From the NCBI GenBank assembly GCA_002455915.1, contig DKLU01000450.1, forward strand, positions 1-15,848: a stretch of DNA of 15,848 bases. The letters are read 5' to 3'. Of this stretch, positions 15,280 through 15,848 are shown piece after piece. The position numbers and the translations under genes are program-made. The stretch is from Chryseobacterium sp. UBA6632. Lineage in GTDB: Bacteria > Bacteroidota > Bacteroidia > Flavobacteriales > Weeksellaceae. The notes under the pieces were generated by a model. It saw only the letters and a list, made by a program, of their open reading frames with translations. It was not told where the DNA came from and did no database searches. Position 1 is the stretch's first letter; every line of letters begins with the position of its first letter.

Positions 15280-15836
15280 ATGCTACATACAAAAACATCT
15301 TTCTATTTATTATTATCTGGCTTTTTTTCTTTATCATTAAAAGCTCAGGATAGTTTAAATCTTTTTAAAGCTATTAATAATCAATATAATGTAGAAAGAA
15401 ATTTTAAAGCTCAATATTACTATAATCCGGCATCTATGTCGGGTTATAGTTCTTCTTCTTTTTCAGAGCTAAGTGCGGGATATCACAATAACGATAAAAA
15501 AGTGTATCGTCAGCAATTAGGAGATGGCGACAAAGGATTAACCGTTAAAGCACACTCTTTTCAAAAGCTAAAGCCTAATCGATATGTTTGGGGAGCTGCT
15601 AGCTATGAAAACCTAAAAATAAATTCTTTAAAATGGAATGAAACATTGGATTATGACAGGATCGCTCCTTATACTACTGCAGATTCTGCAGGAGGTAAAC
15701 TAAATCTTGAGCGTTATTATTTTGCTGGAGGGTATTTACAAAAAGTAAAACGTTGGAGTTTTGCAGGGCAAATCAGTTATTTGGCTCAGCAGGGCTATAG
15801 AGCAAAAGATCCAAGAGTAAAGGCTACGACTTCAGA
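15280..15836 (+). CDS. DUF6850-like outer-membrane beta-barrel protein, 3' end outside the window
   Basis: An open frame without stop runs from ATG at 15280 to the window end. It begins with a signal peptide (MLHTKTSFYLLLSGFFSLSLKAQ). The next residues, NNQYNVERNFKAQYYYNPASMSGYSSSSFSELSAGY, are followed by alternating hydrophobic strands (YVWGAASYENLKINSLKWNETLDYDRIAPY, YYFAGGYLQKVKRWSFAGQISYLAQQGYRAKDPR) typical of an outer-membrane barrel. I recognise this as the start of the DUF6850 family, whose genes I recall next to DUF4876 genes. About 185 residues are present; the remainder is missing. It starts 30 bases after the DUF4876 stop, in the same operon. The final codons after 15836 are likely adapter sequence and should not be translated. 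Confidence 0.75.
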
Positions 15837-15848
15837 AGATCGGAAGAG
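15837..15848. other. Illumina adapter remnant at the sequence end
   Basis: The last 12 bases, AGATCGGAAGAG, are identical to the first 12 bases of the standard Illumina TruSeq read-through adapter. They sit exactly at the end of the sequence, interrupting an open reading frame. This is very probably an untrimmed adapter at a contig end and not genomic DNA; one or two bases at its left border could be shared by chance. Confidence 0.9.

Overview
The window looks like chromosomal DNA of a Flavobacteriia member, most likely Chryseobacterium or a close relative in the Weeksellaceae. The evidence is the low GC content, promoters of the Bacteroidota type (TTTG, a 17-23 base spacer, then TAnnTTTG), a type IX secretion (T9SS) C-terminal sorting domain, a TonB-dependent receptor carrying an N-terminal carboxypeptidase-regulatory-like domain, and the DUF4290-murA gene pair. 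The genus is inferred from recollection of the families, not from a search. The window ends inside a gene on both sides. Its last 12 bases are identical to the start of the Illumina TruSeq adapter, so the right edge is probably a contig end with residual adapter.

Left, plus strand (1-1950): the 3' part of a DUF4290 gene with an Asn-rich tail, joined without any gap (stop codon, then ATG) to murA, and closed by a 13-bp-stem terminator. This MurA has Asp instead of the usual active-site Cys. Middle, minus strand (2097-8132): a LemA / DUF2207 membrane-protein pair; a small stand-alone NIL-domain protein with its own promoter, terminator and a 41-bp near-perfect dyad over its -33 box; an overlapping pair made of a DUF1801 protein and a YiiX-like permuted NlpC/P60 lipoprotein; and a T9SS-secreted multidomain protein. 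Several of these units end in clear intrinsic terminators.

Right, plus strand (8377-15848): a probable operon of a class I/II aminotransferase, a small lipoprotein and murB, followed by a second operon with a textbook flavobacterial promoter. The second operon encodes a TonB-dependent receptor, a DUF4876 lipoprotein and the start of a DUF6850-like outer-membrane barrel protein.

Two steps of UDP-MurNAc synthesis (MurA and MurB) are therefore present at separate loci. The receptor / lipoprotein / barrel operon is the best candidate for a poorly described cell-surface system, and its substrate cannot be read from the sequence. The isolated NIL-domain gene is the best candidate for a regulated small unit. 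No tRNA, rRNA, CRISPR array or insertion sequence was seen, and no gene-free stretch exceeds 300 bases.
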